From: Porphyridium purpureum
Taxonomy: Eukaryota > Rhodophyta > Bangiophyceae > Porphyridiales > Porphyridiaceae
Assembly (NCBI GenBank): GCA_008690995.1
Contig: VRMN01000010.1
Coordinates: forward strand, 372,001-436,000
Length of the DNA: 64,000 nt
Direction of reading: 5' to 3'
Shown here: positions 34,768 to 44,294 of the stretch, one piece after another
How the letters are laid out: each line of letters begins with the position of its first letter
How positions within the stretch are numbered: position 1 is the first letter of the stretch
Made by a program: the position numbers and the translations under genes
The notes under the pieces: model-generated
What the model was told of the DNA's origin: nothing
Seen by the model: the letters and a program-made list of their open reading frames with translations, nothing else
The model's database searches: none

Positions 34768-37287
34768 TCACTTTAACGCAGTTTGCAGACTGACCCGGTC
34801 CAAACGCGCGGCCAAGCTCGTACTTTGCTCGTGTAGAGCTGCGAGCGTCTCGCTGTGCTCGACCATGGCTTTGTGCAAGCGGCGCTGATCGTCCCATCGC
34901 ATTTCGAGCGTGCGGCGTTCACTACGTTGCGGCGTCAGATCCGCGCGACGCTTCTGCTCAGAAGCCTGGGACTTCACGGCCATGGACACTTGCTCTATCC
35001 TCTGCCTGAGCGCGTCCACGCTTCCCTTCTTGTCTCGTATCGTCGCTGCAAAGTCCGCATCGGCAGTTTCGGGACTCCCTCGAAGCCTGCGTACGCGCTC
35101 GGCCACCTGAACAAGCCGCACATCGAGCGCTCGCCGCTTAATCTGCAGTCTCTCTATTGCCATCGATGAGCGCTCCAAACCTATTTCTACATCTTCAACG
35201 TGCGCTCGCACCTGAGCTATCGCCTCCAGCTGGCGCTTCTCTACGTCCACGAGATATGCGGAGCGCTCTTCCAGCATCGTGTGCATTTCCCAGAAGGGCT
35301 TTGCGTGTGCATTTTGGACCTGCTCAAGCAGCAATTGCACGTACCCAAAAACCGCAGAGACAGTTTGCTTTTTCGACAGCGCGTGAGTGCCTGAGCCCCT
35401 CCCGAACAAAAGCCGCGGAATCGCCTCAATTTCTGCAAAGTGCTGTCGCACCCTAGCCTCAAACGCGCTCGCCGAGCCCGCTCGGGTATCGCTGCTTTGC
35501 ATGGTACCTTCCATATCCCTGCTCTGCGCCGTTGAGATGGCCGGATTTGCCTTGTCAATGATGCCCACCTGTGACGACAAGAACGCGCCTCGCAACGACT
35601 CGACGCCGACACGCCAGTCTTGTGATAGGTAGAGCGCAAAAAACTCATTCTGCAGGCATCCGAACGTGACGCCGCGGATCGGATTCGTCGGGTCCGCCAG
35701 CAGCAGCGGATGGATCTGCGATGGCGGTGATTGCAAAAGCTGGGAAGCGTCATCGCGCGCTAATGGTGCTAGCCAGTCCATGTTCAACACACACACGCCC
35801 GCATTGCTTCGCAGAAACGCTACACCGAGCGCCTTTACAAGCGAAGATGGGCACTCGATCTGAGCGCCTTGTGCAGGCGCAGCAATGGTCTCGAATAGAA
35901 TCAGCTCCGGAGCATAATCTGTCTCGATCCCCACATGTATCTCGTCATCAAAGTCTGCATGCCAGTGAGGACGGGGTGTTTCCGGACAGACAAGCAAGCG
36001 AACTTGTGTCGAGGTCTGATGACTCTCAAACAGAACCGGAGGACCCGGAGGATATTCCAATAGAGTTAACGACCGCGGACCACAGGACGACCGGGCTGTG
36101 GCCTGCGCTTGCTGCGATGTGATTTGAGACTGCTCTTCGCGCGGCACCGTTGCTTCGTTATGATTGCTGACTATTCTGCACGGCCCCTGAGGACAAGGGC
36201 GACATTGATTCAAACCAAAAGCGCGACAAACCACAATGTGAGAGGCATCATCCACCAGATGCTCTGCGAAATCAACCACTTCCTGTCCAAACGTTTCGGA
36301 CAGCCACTGCCACTGCAGATGCTCTTGCTGGGAACGAGACGAAGCATCAGCCGGGCGCGACGTGTCTGAAACGGCCGCAGGACGAAATGACGAAGACGCT
36401 GCTGCTCCAGCACCTTCAAAGCTTAATCTACGCACGTGGGGCTCGGGATGGGGAGGCTTTTCTAGCACACGAGCATGATGTTCTGGCGCAGCGTCCTGCA
36501 TGTGTTCCTTTGCGTCCAGAACAAGTGACACAACGAGATGCTTTGGCACTGTCATTCCATACGGTGCGACAGGGCACAAGACGTACAAGTTTCGCGCATG
36601 ATCAGTAAAGTACACGCTGAATGTGTCCCATCCTCGGCCGTACGCGCCTGTCACAAAGCCCGTCGGGCACGCGCTTCCTTCTCCCAGGCCGACACGAAAG
36701 CTCTGCTCCTCGTGAATGGTGCTCTTAGAGACATCGATGATCCAGAAGCGGGCGTCTGCGGTGAGCAACATGACATGACCATCGGACATGGGATGCCACG
36801 ACACTTGGGTGATCTCGCGGATCTGGACGTCCTGCTTGCCCAGAATTGTCTCCGCCAAAGTGCAACTTTTCAGCACAATGGTTGGCGGTTGCTGCACGTG
36901 TGCTGTCCGATTGTTTGACCTCTTCTGCGAATGCGCAAACGAGGCGCCCAAAAAGCGCGTCGTGTCCCACTGCACCAGCGCGATGCGCAGCCGATTGTAC
37001 AGGAGCAAAAGGCCGCCACCCGGGGACACACACAATGCGTCTGGCTGAAAATCCAGCGGCTGAGCCAGCGAGCATTCCCGCACGATGGACGGATCCTTGA
37101 GATCCACAGCGACGAGCTTCCCGCGCGCATCCAGCGCTAGCAGCACGCGGTCCCCGACCAACTCCACGCGCTGCTGGTGCATCCGCCCGCTCTCGTGCGC
37201 ACCTTCATGCACACCATCATTCAGCCCTTTCGCAGACGCGCCAAGCGCCGCGCTCAGACCACTCAACCCAGACACCCAGCCCTTCAT
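34768..37287 (-). CDS. NUP88-like: Nucleoporin Nup88/Nup82-like protein
   Basis: An 839-residue protein with an N-terminal beta-propeller (about 35-560) and a C-terminal coiled coil (about 645-835), the layout of Nup88, the cytoplasmic-face nucleoporin that works with Nup214 in mRNA and CRM1 export. Blade-like strands include VLLALDARGKLVAVDL, LLLLYNRLRIALVQWD and ITQVSWHPMSDGHVMLLTAD followed by FWIIDVSK, which parallels the Nup88 consensus 'evrWHPlSd.hlvvLtsD..lrvydv'. The C-terminal region has heptad-rich segments ending SLAARLDRVSLQTAL. The first ATG (37287) lies shortly after a CT-rich leader and four GTACAGT boxes. Family assignment rests on architecture and this one motif, so it is less certain than the enzymes here. 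Confidence 0.68.
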   Translation of the reverse strand: MKGWVSGLSGLSAALGASAKGLNDGVHEGAHESGRMHQQRVELVGDRVLLALDARGKLVAVDLKDPSIVRECSLAQPLDFQPDALCVSPGGGLLLLYNRLRIALVQWDTTRFLGASFAHSQKRSNNRTAHVQQPPTIVLKSCTLAETILGKQDVQIREITQVSWHPMSDGHVMLLTADARFWIIDVSKSTIHEEQSFRVGLGEGSACPTGFVTGAYGRGWDTFSVYFTDHARNLYVLCPVAPYGMTVPKHLVVSLVLDAKEHMQDAAPEHHARVLEKPPHPEPHVRRLSFEGAGAAASSSFRPAAVSDTSRPADASSRSQQEHLQWQWLSETFGQEVVDFAEHLVDDASHIVVCRAFGLNQCRPCPQGPCRIVSNHNEATVPREEQSQITSQQAQATARSSCGPRSLTLLEYPPGPPVLFESHQTSTQVRLLVCPETPRPHWHADFDDEIHVGIETDYAPELILFETIAAPAQGAQIECPSSLVKALGVAFLRSNAGVCVLNMDWLAPLARDDASQLLQSPPSQIHPLLLADPTNPIRGVTFGCLQNEFFALYLSQDWRVGVESLRGAFLSSQVGIIDKANPAISTAQSRDMEGTMQSSDTRAGSASAFEARVRQHFAEIEAIPRLLFGRGSGTHALSKKQTVSAVFGYVQLLLEQVQNAHAKPFWEMHTMLEERSAYLVDVEKRQLEAIAQVRAHVEDVEIGLERSSMAIERLQIKRRALDVRLVQVAERVRRLRGSPETADADFAATIRDKKGSVDALRQRIEQVSMAVKSQASEQKRRADLTPQRSERRTLEMRWDDQRRLHKAMVEHSETLAALHEQSTSLAARLDRVSLQTALK

Positions 37288-38162
37288 CCTTCCGCGCTCT
37301 TCCCTCTTCCCTCCCTCCCCCTCCTCTTCTCCGTCTTCTCTCTCCTTGTCTCGCTCAACCCGGTCCAGCGCCGGGTCACCTCACTAAGACTTACTGTACC
37401 TTATACCGGGTCAGCACGTTCAACTTGTGTACAGTTCGGCAACTGTACCGCATAGTACAGTTCAGGCCCGCACGATGTCGAACTTTGGGTTGGCGGGTCA
37501 AAGGTATTGTGGTGAAGGGATGGACGGCTTGGTGCGGTCTGGCGTGCGGTCTGCGGAGCCAGCGCGCACACGGAGTCGCTCGCCGAGCTGATGTGACTCT
37601 ATTTCGAACGGCAGGTCTGGATTGGTGCAGTTCGGCACGACTGTGTTGGGTTGACGTTCAGTGGTACGACGGACGGCTACCAGGCGCGGTCACCAGAGTG
37701 TGAACGTGCCAAACGTCACTTGGCGATTGTTAAATGGGGTGAGAGCACGATAATTGCGGGAATGTCAGAGGGCAGATTGCGGCTGCTTCTATGGCGGCCG
37801 TTCGGGAACCCGTGCCAGACCGTTTCTCAAGCGCAGATTGCGATTCGTGTCGGCTTGCATTAAAGGCTAGCGTTCGACTCGCATGCCAAATTTTTGGCGT
37901 TGCTGGCGAGCGTCTGGTCCACAAGCTCCCGCCTGGCCACAAGATGACCCATTGGTGATAACGCAAATAATGTCAAACTGAACTTGTGTATGACGGCATG
38001 TAAAGATCCAATGCATTGGACGAGTTTAATCAGGCACACGTAGAACCACGAGAGTTCTTGCGTAGAACTAAAGAGTCAAGCGATGCTAGAAGGGATCATG
38101 GCAACAGCACAATCGAACCATGTCAGCCCAAGAGTCCAAATTCATTCGTATCTTTCTCCGCA
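37288..38162. promoter_or_regulatory. Upstream region of Nup88-like gene with four GTACAGT boxes
   Basis: Within 69 bp (37393-37461) four boxes alternate in direction: ACTGTACC (37393-37400), TGTACAGT (37428-37435), ACTGTACC (37442-37449) and GTACAGT (37455-37461). The nearest is about 106 bp before the nucleoporin ATG. The rest, to the end of the Cys-rich gene, shows no gene I can support. Confidence 0.6.
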
Positions 38163-38756
38163 TTACATTGGCAAGATCGCCACACAATCCGCGGACGCTC
38201 CGCAGCAGCAGAAGCGACGCAAGTTCATCCCCGAGGCGGCACACGTGGAAGTCATCGGTGCGTTCGGATACGCGCAGTTGCTAGACGTGGACGAGATCGA
38301 GGGGTTCGTCGTAGGATTGGACGAGACCACGTTGGCGCAAGACTGGTCAAACAAGGTCTCGGCCAAGAACATCATTTGTGAGGCTGTCTGGACTGCGTTA
38401 TTGCCGGCATCGTTGCACGGGGCTCCACTTGCCAAGCAGACTGCGTCGCACGACTGGCCCTCAAGGCCAAACTGCCATATTCCTGCAGGCGCGGGGAGCA
38501 ACCCCGTGCACTCGATGGGCGTGCAAAGCATGCCATCTGGCTTGTTGCACAGCGTCGAAAACTCGAGACATTCCAATGGCCCCGAATCGGACGCTACATA
38601 GAGTGCGACGCCGTCGTCCACGCACGGATCGCCCCTGGACATTGTCTCGGCGCACGGAATAAACTGAGCGTCCATCGCTCCGGCCACAAGCGCAAGCGCC
38701 ACGGCGACCACGGCCACATTTGCGGTGGCAAACCCAACCACACCCGTGCGCACCAT
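38163..38756 (-). CDS. Small secreted Cys-rich protein
   Basis: A 197-residue protein with a hydrophobic signal sequence (about 5-30, VVGFATANVAVVAVALALVAGA) and a mature part with about 16 cysteines. The C-terminal 110 residues contain a distinctive block: WQFGLEGQSCDAVCLASGAPC and, at the end, MNLRRFCCCG. A 'W-x-x-G-x-x-G-x-S-C-D-x-x-C ... RRFC-C' layout occurs, as far as I recall, in uncharacterised secreted or membrane proteins of diverse algae, but I know no assigned function. It may be an extracellular or wall protein. Upstream in-frame extension uses GTG; the ATG at 38756 places the signal sequence directly at the N-terminus. Acidic Ser/Thr/Asn-rich linker suggests glycosylation. Confidence 0.72.
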   Translation of the reverse strand: MVRTGVVGFATANVAVVAVALALVAGAMDAQFIPCAETMSRGDPCVDDGVALYVASDSGPLECLEFSTLCNKPDGMLCTPIECTGLLPAPAGIWQFGLEGQSCDAVCLASGAPCNDAGNNAVQTASQMMFLAETLFDQSCANVVSSNPTTNPSISSTSSNCAYPNAPMTSTCAASGMNLRRFCCCGASADCVAILPM

Positions 38757-40380
38757 CTCGATTTCCCTGCACGTCCCGCAGGAACCACCACCATCTACCT
38801 TTACATTCCCTCCCCTTCTCGCCACGCTCCCACCGCCTCCAGTCCTTCACCAATCTTTTATACTCCCACGACTCAGACACGCGCCTTGGTCCACCATGTG
38901 CGCTTTGGCTGCGAGAGAAGCGCTGTGTGCGTCGCTATGCCAACGCGCGCGCTCTGCGACGCTCATTGTGTGTGTTGGTGGCACGCGTGTCCGTCCACCA
39001 GGTTTTTGCATCGCACAAGCTGGCGCACACCTATTCCTTCATCCATAGCACAAAACCCCACATCCAAATCTGTTGGCGCTTTCACATAAGCACGCACCCC
39101 GCGCGCACGCGCGCGTGTCCGTCGTGTGAGCAGCAACCGATGTCTCGGTGCTACCCTGCCGGTCCATGAAAACAAGCGCCATTTTCTACGACAGAATTGA
39201 GATCATCCTCACTTCCCTCTTCTTCCCCCTCCTCCTCCCACACTCGCTAGATAAATCAACAGCGTGACCGCGTAGAAAAGGGAACTTGTATCGAAAAAAA
39301 AGGCAAAAAATAAGAAGGAGAAGAAATAAACTGGGAATCTTCCAAATTGGACGCGCTGTACCTCTGCACAAGTTGGTGGGTGTTCTGGAGGTACAGCACA
39401 TGTACCTCTGAAGAAGGACGAGGGTCAGTGGCGCTAGTGGCAGAAGGGCTTTTCGTCCTGCGGGGCATGTGCACATGTCTGCGGAGGAATGCCCGGAATG
39501 TCTGGGTTGGGATGGGATGGTCGTTGCTCCGGCGACGTGGCGCGACGCAAAGACATGTAGTGATTCGGGCAGCTTCTGTGTTGGGTAGAGCGGGCTCGCG
39601 CGGTTTGCGGGCGCAGCGCGAATGGCATTGGGAGATGAGGCATGAATTGGCTGGCGTCGGGGTTGTACAACCGATTTGCATGGTCTGTGCGCTCTGACGA
39701 AAGTGCTGGCTGGAGCTTACACATTCAAGCACTTCTGCTTGTTTGATTTTCAAGGCAGTGACTTTCAAAACAAAAGTCTAGTGTGTCCCGACGAGCGCAA
39801 ATATGTGCGCGCGCACGTGACGCGTACGCGCTGTGCGATGAGTCTTGTCGGCTGTTGATGACGGTGCGATCCGCGTCGACGTCGGCTGGCGTTGGACTGA
39901 ACATGTCTTGCTTTATTCATCGTCGTCGGAAAATCGCGCGGATCCAGAAAGTCTGTAGCGTTTGTCAATCCAAGGTGGATCGCGAAGACAGGTTTGGACG
40001 GTGCCTCAGCAACTTCACATTCCAGTTGTGCGCCGCCTTGCGGTGATGTTCGACTTGGTGGGGCATCTCGAAGGTGCTTGCCGCATCAGCCACGATTCAT
40101 GGCTTTCCGAGCCACTCTCGAATGAGTGGGTCTACAGCCCGGGATCATGTGGGTCTGTTTTCTCTTTCTCGTAGCATCCCATAATAATTCAATTGCGCCG
40201 GGCGCGGTGGCAGTGCCTTTTGCAATTAACACGAGCTCTTCAGACGAAATGGGTCTCTCCTGAGGGTTTATTTAACAGCGCAAACAGTTCACATGGCCGG
40301 CATAACATTAAACTGCTAGACTAATGAGAGTGCTTTGCTTGCACCGGCGATCAGGACTGATCCACCCTGTCGGAATCGCA
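38757..40380. other. 1.6 kb without a supported gene
   Basis: Between the Cys-rich gene start and the Rpt2 gene end. A set of box-like sequences lies at 39355-39405: GCTGTACC, GGTACAGC and ATGTACCT. They are in promoter-like arrangement but no convincing gene follows on either side: frames downstream on the plus strand (about 39430-40050) lack ATG-started, domain-bearing proteins. An unannotated non-coding transcript is possible. Confidence 0.4.
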
Positions 40381-41688
40381 CTAGAGGTAAAGACCCGCAG
40401 GAACGTCCTGCGTTTTGCGGAACATCGTGCTTTCAAAGCCCTTCTTAAAATCCTCGTGCACGACTTTCATTCGGCGCTCCCGAAGCGCCATAAGCCCTGC
40501 CTCGCTGCAGATCGCCTTGATATCTGCACCACTGATCGACGCCTTGGACATCACAAACTCCTCCAAGTTGACGTCCTTGTCGAGAGTCATTTTGCTCGTG
40601 TGAATATTAAAAATGCGCCGCTTGGTCTTTTCGTCCGGTAGAGGAAACTCGATCTTGCGGTCAATACGGCCAGGACGAAGCAGCGCCGGGTCCAATGTTT
40701 CAATGCGGTTCGTGGCAAGCAGCACCTTGACATCACCGCGGGAGTCAAAGCCGTCGAGCTGATTGAGCAGCTCCAACATGGTGCGCTGAATCTCGCGCTC
40801 ACCACCAGACGTCGCCTCGTACCGCTTGGTCCCGATCGCGTCAATCTCATCAATGAATACAATCGACGGCGCAGACTCCTCGGCAACTCGGAAGAGCTCC
40901 CGGACCAACTTGGGCCCATCGCCCAAGTATTTTTGAATCAGCTCGGAGCCTACCACACGCAGGAATGTGGCCGCGGTACTATTTGCCACTGCCTTGGCCA
41001 GGAGGGTCTTGCCGGTTCCGGGTTCACCGTACAAAATGACCCCCTTTGGAGGCCGGATCCCAATATCTTCGTACAGTTCTGGATGCGTAAGGGGCAGCTC
41101 GACGGCCTCCTTGATTTCCTGGATCTGGTCCTCCAGCCCTCCCACGTCGGCGTAACTCTCCAGCGGCGCCTTATCTACCTTCATCACTGACACCATGGGG
41201 TCCGCGTCGTCGGACAGAATGCCGATCACGCTCATCACCTTGTTGTGCAGCAGCACTGACGAGCCTGGCTCGAGCTGATCCTTATCAACAAACGAGCAGA
41301 TACTCACGTAGTACTCAGGCCCGATCGCGCTAGATACAATCGCATGGTTATCGTCGACGATCTCCTCCAGCGTCCCCACGCCCATGGGCGTGCCGCGGAT
41401 CTCATCCACCTTGGCGCGCTCCTCCTCCGCGCGCTCCTCACTGGGCTTGATCTTTTCCTGATTCGAGATATACTCCTCCTCCAGCAGCAGATAATCCTTC
41501 ACGCGCTCCAGCTTCAGCTGCCTCAGCTTACACCGCGTGCTCGGCGTCACGGTGGGCAACTTGGTGTCTGGCTCGCCGCCACGTCTCTTCTTCTTCTTCC
41601 CCACGCGCGACGGCGCCGGCGGCGGCTCATACTTCTTGCGCTCTTTCTTCTTCCCGCCGTCGCCCTGCTGCGACTGATTCTGCCCCAT
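40381..41688 (-). CDS. RPT2: 26S proteasome AAA-ATPase subunit Rpt2 (PSMC1)
   Basis: A 435-residue subunit of the hexameric ATPase ring of the 19S particle, which unfolds substrates and opens the 20S gate. The start [19 protein letters not shown] is the Rpt2 hallmark, with Gly2 positioned for N-myristoylation. An OB domain follows (about 95-165), then the AAA+ module: Walker A GEPGTGKT, pore-loop YLGDGPK, Walker [12 protein letters not shown], and the SRH region with [19 protein letters not shown]. The C-terminus GLYL supplies the HbYX motif that docks into the alpha ring. The frame continues upstream for 40 codons of low-complexity sequence, but the Gly2-containing start at 41688 is clearly right. 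An AT-rich patch at about 41820-41870 may be its core promoter. Confidence 0.97.
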   Translation of the reverse strand: MGQNQSQQGDGGKKKERKKYEPPPAPSRVGKKKKRRGGEPDTKLPTVTPSTRCKLRQLKLERVKDYLLLEEEYISNQEKIKPSEERAEEERAKVDEIRGTPMGVGTLEEIVDDNHAIVSSAIGPEYYVSICSFVDKDQLEPGSSVLLHNKVMSVIGILSDDADPMVSVMKVDKAPLESYADVGGLEDQIQEIKEAVELPLTHPELYEDIGIRPPKGVILYGEPGTGKTLLAKAVANSTAATFLRVVGSELIQKYLGDGPKLVRELFRVAEESAPSIVFIDEIDAIGTKRYEATSGGEREIQRTMLELLNQLDGFDSRGDVKVLLATNRIETLDPALLRPGRIDRKIEFPLPDEKTKRRIFNIHTSKMTLDKDVNLEEFVMSKASISGADIKAICSEAGLMALRERRMKVVHEDFKKGFESTMFRKTQDVPAGLYL

Positions 41689-41889
41689 CCTCCTCCACAA
41701 CCTCCCTCTCCAACCACCCGCGTCCCACTCCCCACACTCTCCAAACTTTTGCTCTCCCCCCTCCCTCTCCCTGTCCTCTCTCGACTCCCCTTCTCCCTCT
41801 ATTTCCAACTTGCCAGCAATAACTTACTCCACCAAACCTAGCGCAAGTGAATTATTATATTTCAATTTCCGCCTCTCACAGCCATCAAT

Positions 41890-41963
41890 GTCTCCTTAGC
41901 TCAGTTGGTTAGAGCACCGTGCTAATAACGCGGGGGTCAGCGGTTCGAGCCCGCTAGGGGATA
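41890..41963 (+). tRNA. tRNA-Ile (anticodon AAT)
   Basis: A complete 74-base cloverleaf without intron. Acceptor stem GTCTCCT pairs with AGGGGAT (with G-T wobbles at two positions), D arm GCTC...GAGC around AGTTGGTTA, anticodon stem CCGTG/CGCGG with loop CTAATAA (anticodon AAT, decoded as IAU), five-base variable region, T arm AGCGG-TTCGAGC-CCGCT, discriminator A. The D-arm and TTCGAGC blocks match eukaryotic A and B boxes. CCA is not encoded. It lies about 200 bp upstream of Rpt2 on the opposite strand. Confidence 0.95.
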
Positions 41964-42380
41964 CTTCGGCGGGGAAGCCCAGGAGGTTTATTTTCTTTTG
42001 CACTTTTCAAGCTCGTTGCACACGTGCTTGCGTGCAATCTTGCATTGTGAGGAGGATGACTTTGTGTCTGGTCTAGTCTTCTCTTTTTCGTCCGCCACCA
42101 GCTCAACCAATCTCAGGCACGCAGATTCGTGTTCTAGTGAACATTGTTCGTGGGTTGTGGAGACAAGGCATCTTCGAAGAATATTGCAGCTGGTTGTAGG
42201 ATGCTGACGATGCCAAACACTCCTGAAGATGGTAATCAGGTTGTTGCTTGATGTGCAAATAACCGAGAGTTTTATTTCGCTGATGTTGCGCGTTTGGTCT
42301 GTGCGCCATCTGCGCGTCCTTCTGCGTGCGGGTCTCTCTGAGTTTCGTCATTGGGAGTTGATCAGCCGAAGACGTCAATC
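41964..42380. other. Interval between tRNA-Ile and polyQ gene
   Basis: 417 bp. A short T run (TTTATTTTCTTTTG, about 41987-42000) about 25 bases after the tRNA could serve as RNA polymerase III terminator. I see nothing else that can be named. Confidence 0.35.
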
Positions 42381-43349
42381 TCACCGCGGGGAACGGGAGG
42401 TGGACATTTCTTTCGAGGTCGAGGTCTTGGCGGTGGCTTTGGTCTGTTCATGCTCATGAATAAAAGATTCCGTGTATTCACGCAGAGACCGCACCAGCGA
42501 ACGAATGTCTTCTGCCGTGAAAAGGCGAGTCTGATCCACAGATGGACGCGGTTGGTTGGCCGCCTCTGTCTCCTGCTGCCGCTGCTCTAGCGCTTTGATT
42601 TTCTCCTTGGCTACTTGAAGCTCGCTTTCTAATTCGTTCACTCTTAAGACATGCGCACAAGTGTGCTCGCTGCCGCACGACACGGATTCTGGCTGCGGCT
42701 GCGGCCTTGGCGGCACTTTTCGAACCTTTGCGGCTCCGTGGTCGCTCCCCTCCGCGTCCGAGGGTCCGGCGGGATGGGTTCGTTTCGGCCTTGATGAGGA
42801 CCCTCCATCTCGCTTGGTCAGCGGAGTGGGCGTTCTTAGATCCTCGCCCACGCGGTCCGCGTGGACTTTTCGCAAGTGCACTTTCAGTGACTTGGTGCTT
42901 CCTCCGCCTTTTGCACTGCAATCCAGAACATACCATCCTTGTTCAAGTTCTGTACAATAAATACATCGCACATACACCCCACCGCATGTCCCTTCAAACC
43001 GCTGACAATGATCCCAAACCCACCCAGTCGCCATTGCGGGCTTCCCCGTGAGTCTCGCATCTTTCAACTGCTTTCCCATAACTGCGTATCTGAGCAAATC
43101 TGCGGCGCCAAACCTTGGCCACTGCTGCGGCGATTCCCGTTGCTGTTGTTGTTGATGTTGCTGTTGCTGCTGTTGCAGTTGTTGCTGCTGTTGCAGTTGT
43201 TGTTGTTGTTGTTGTTGTTGTTGCTGTTGCTGCTGCTGCTGTTGCTGCTGCTGTTGTTGCTGCCTTCTGCCAACCGCACCAACATCCACATTCCCATCTT
43301 TGCCTCGCTCATGCCCAACAGCGCTCTTCCCTCCATCTTTCTCTGCCAT
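42381..43349 (-). CDS. BED-like zinc-finger protein with polyglutamine tract and coiled coil
   Basis: A 322-residue probable nuclear DNA-binding protein. A 41-codon Gln-rich run (residues 30-70, two Leu and one His interruption) is followed by a region with a C-x2-C ... H-x4-H finger (C129, C132, H158, H163; CIYC and HLRKVH) preceded by WVWDHC and a Gly-rich turn; this resembles BED-type fingers of chromatin and transposase-derived proteins. A basic Ser/Arg segment then leads into a C-terminal coiled coil (about 230-300, LESELQVAKEKIKALEQ), suggesting dimerisation. I see no transposase catalytic region. The mix of CAG and CAA codons should make the tract fairly stable. The ATG at 43349 is the first in frame. 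DNA target and role are unknown. Confidence 0.72.
   Translation of the reverse strand: MAEKDGGKSAVGHERGKDGNVDVGAVGRRQQQQQQQQQQQQQQQQQQQQQQLQQQQQLQQQQQQHQQQQQRESPQQWPRFGAADLLRYAVMGKQLKDARLTGKPAMATGWVWDHCQRFEGTCGGVYVRCIYCTELEQGWYVLDCSAKGGGSTKSLKVHLRKVHADRVGEDLRTPTPLTKRDGGSSSRPKRTHPAGPSDAEGSDHGAAKVRKVPPRPQPQPESVSCGSEHTCAHVLRVNELESELQVAKEKIKALEQRQQETEAANQPRPSVDQTRLFTAEDIRSLVRSLREYTESFIHEHEQTKATAKTSTSKEMSTSRSPR
43140..43262 (-). repeat. CAG/CAA polyglutamine-coding tract
   Basis: 123 bp, 41 codons, inside the zinc-finger gene. Mixed CAA and CAG codons, interrupted by CTG (twice) and CAT (once). The opposite strand reads as poly-Leu/Val/Ala in open frames, which are artefacts. Confidence 0.95.
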
Positions 43350-44280
43350 ACCATGCCACGTCTCGCGTGTCCTTCCTACCTCTCTCCCCGCACTTCCACA
43401 GCCTTGACACCCAGTTCAAACAAAACCGCTCCACACCACAAACGCAACTTTCTCACGACCCAATCCCATCCAATTCTCGCTCCCAGCTAGATTCCGATTG
43501 TTCCTGGCACCTCAATCACGGTTCGCGAGACGCGGCAGAGTACGCAAGACACCCGCCGCTTCGTCAAATGCCACTCCACAATTCACCTCATCAACTCCAC
43601 ACCACACACGCACGCACGCACGCACGCCGCGTACTCTACGGCACCCAACTCTCCTCACCTCTTTCACTCGCACTCACGCAGCTGCTCAAAATCTCGGCGT
43701 TGTTTAAACCATTCTTTAAGCACTTATTTAACTCATTGTTTATCCCTTTTTTCACGATTCATCGGTTGCCACAACATCTCACACAAAAAGACTATCAAAA
43801 CGCACGCCAATTGTTGCAAAAATAACATTGCTATAAAAGCAAATCTGTTTTGATATGCATTCTCATCTGCCCCGGGAACCTCCAAAGAAACCAATAAACC
43901 GCTTTTCGCTTTCTATCTAAAATGCGGCCAATTTAATAGTCTTTCGCTCGTGCTGTCGGTCTAAACCGAATTATCCGTTAATAGGAAAAGGATGAGGTAC
44001 AGTGTGTGAAGAGATGAGTAGTGTACAGTATTTAATCTGAGTGGGAGCCTGTCAATTTTCAAAAATTTGAAATGTGGCGTTTGGTTTGATGTCTTTGGGC
44101 GTGAGGGAGAAGGGAAGAGGAACAGCAGCAGGTGGAGAGGCGGGAGGTTTTGCGACGGGAAGGAAGCGGCGCGTGGAGAAGTGCGGCGTGCAAGTTCCTT
44201 TCTTGGCATTCAAGGGGAGCAGAAGGATTCAAAGTGCTCCAACGTGTTGAAAGGGTTTCGATAGGAGCGAATGATCGACG
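43350..44280. promoter_or_regulatory. Divergent promoter of zinc-finger and coiled-coil genes
   Basis: 931 bp. It becomes AT-rich from about 43690 to 44050. Near the coiled-coil gene lie GGTACAGT (43996-44003) and TGTACAGT (44022-44029), 26 bp apart and both in the direction of that gene, preceded by AACCGAATTATCCGTTAATA (about 43965-43984). A CACG repeat lies near 43608-43630. Confidence 0.55.
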
Positions 44281-44294
44281 ATGAGTGCGTTTGA
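44271..44294 (+). promoter_or_regulatory. Overlapping upstream ORF before the coiled-coil gene
   Basis: ATG at 44271 opens a seven-codon frame ending TGA at 44292-44294, overlapping the main ATG at 44281 in another frame. Initiation here would bypass the main start, so either the transcript begins after 44271 or leaky scanning is required. Confidence 0.45.

Noticed and set aside
42381-43349. DNA transposon origin of the BED-like gene
   Set aside because: No transposase catalytic domain, terminal inverted repeats or target-site duplication seen.
42939-43825. Leu/Val/Ala-rich frames opposite the polyQ tract
   Set aside because: Mirror frames of the CAG/CAA run; the minus-strand frame has an ATG and a zinc finger, the plus-strand frames have neither.
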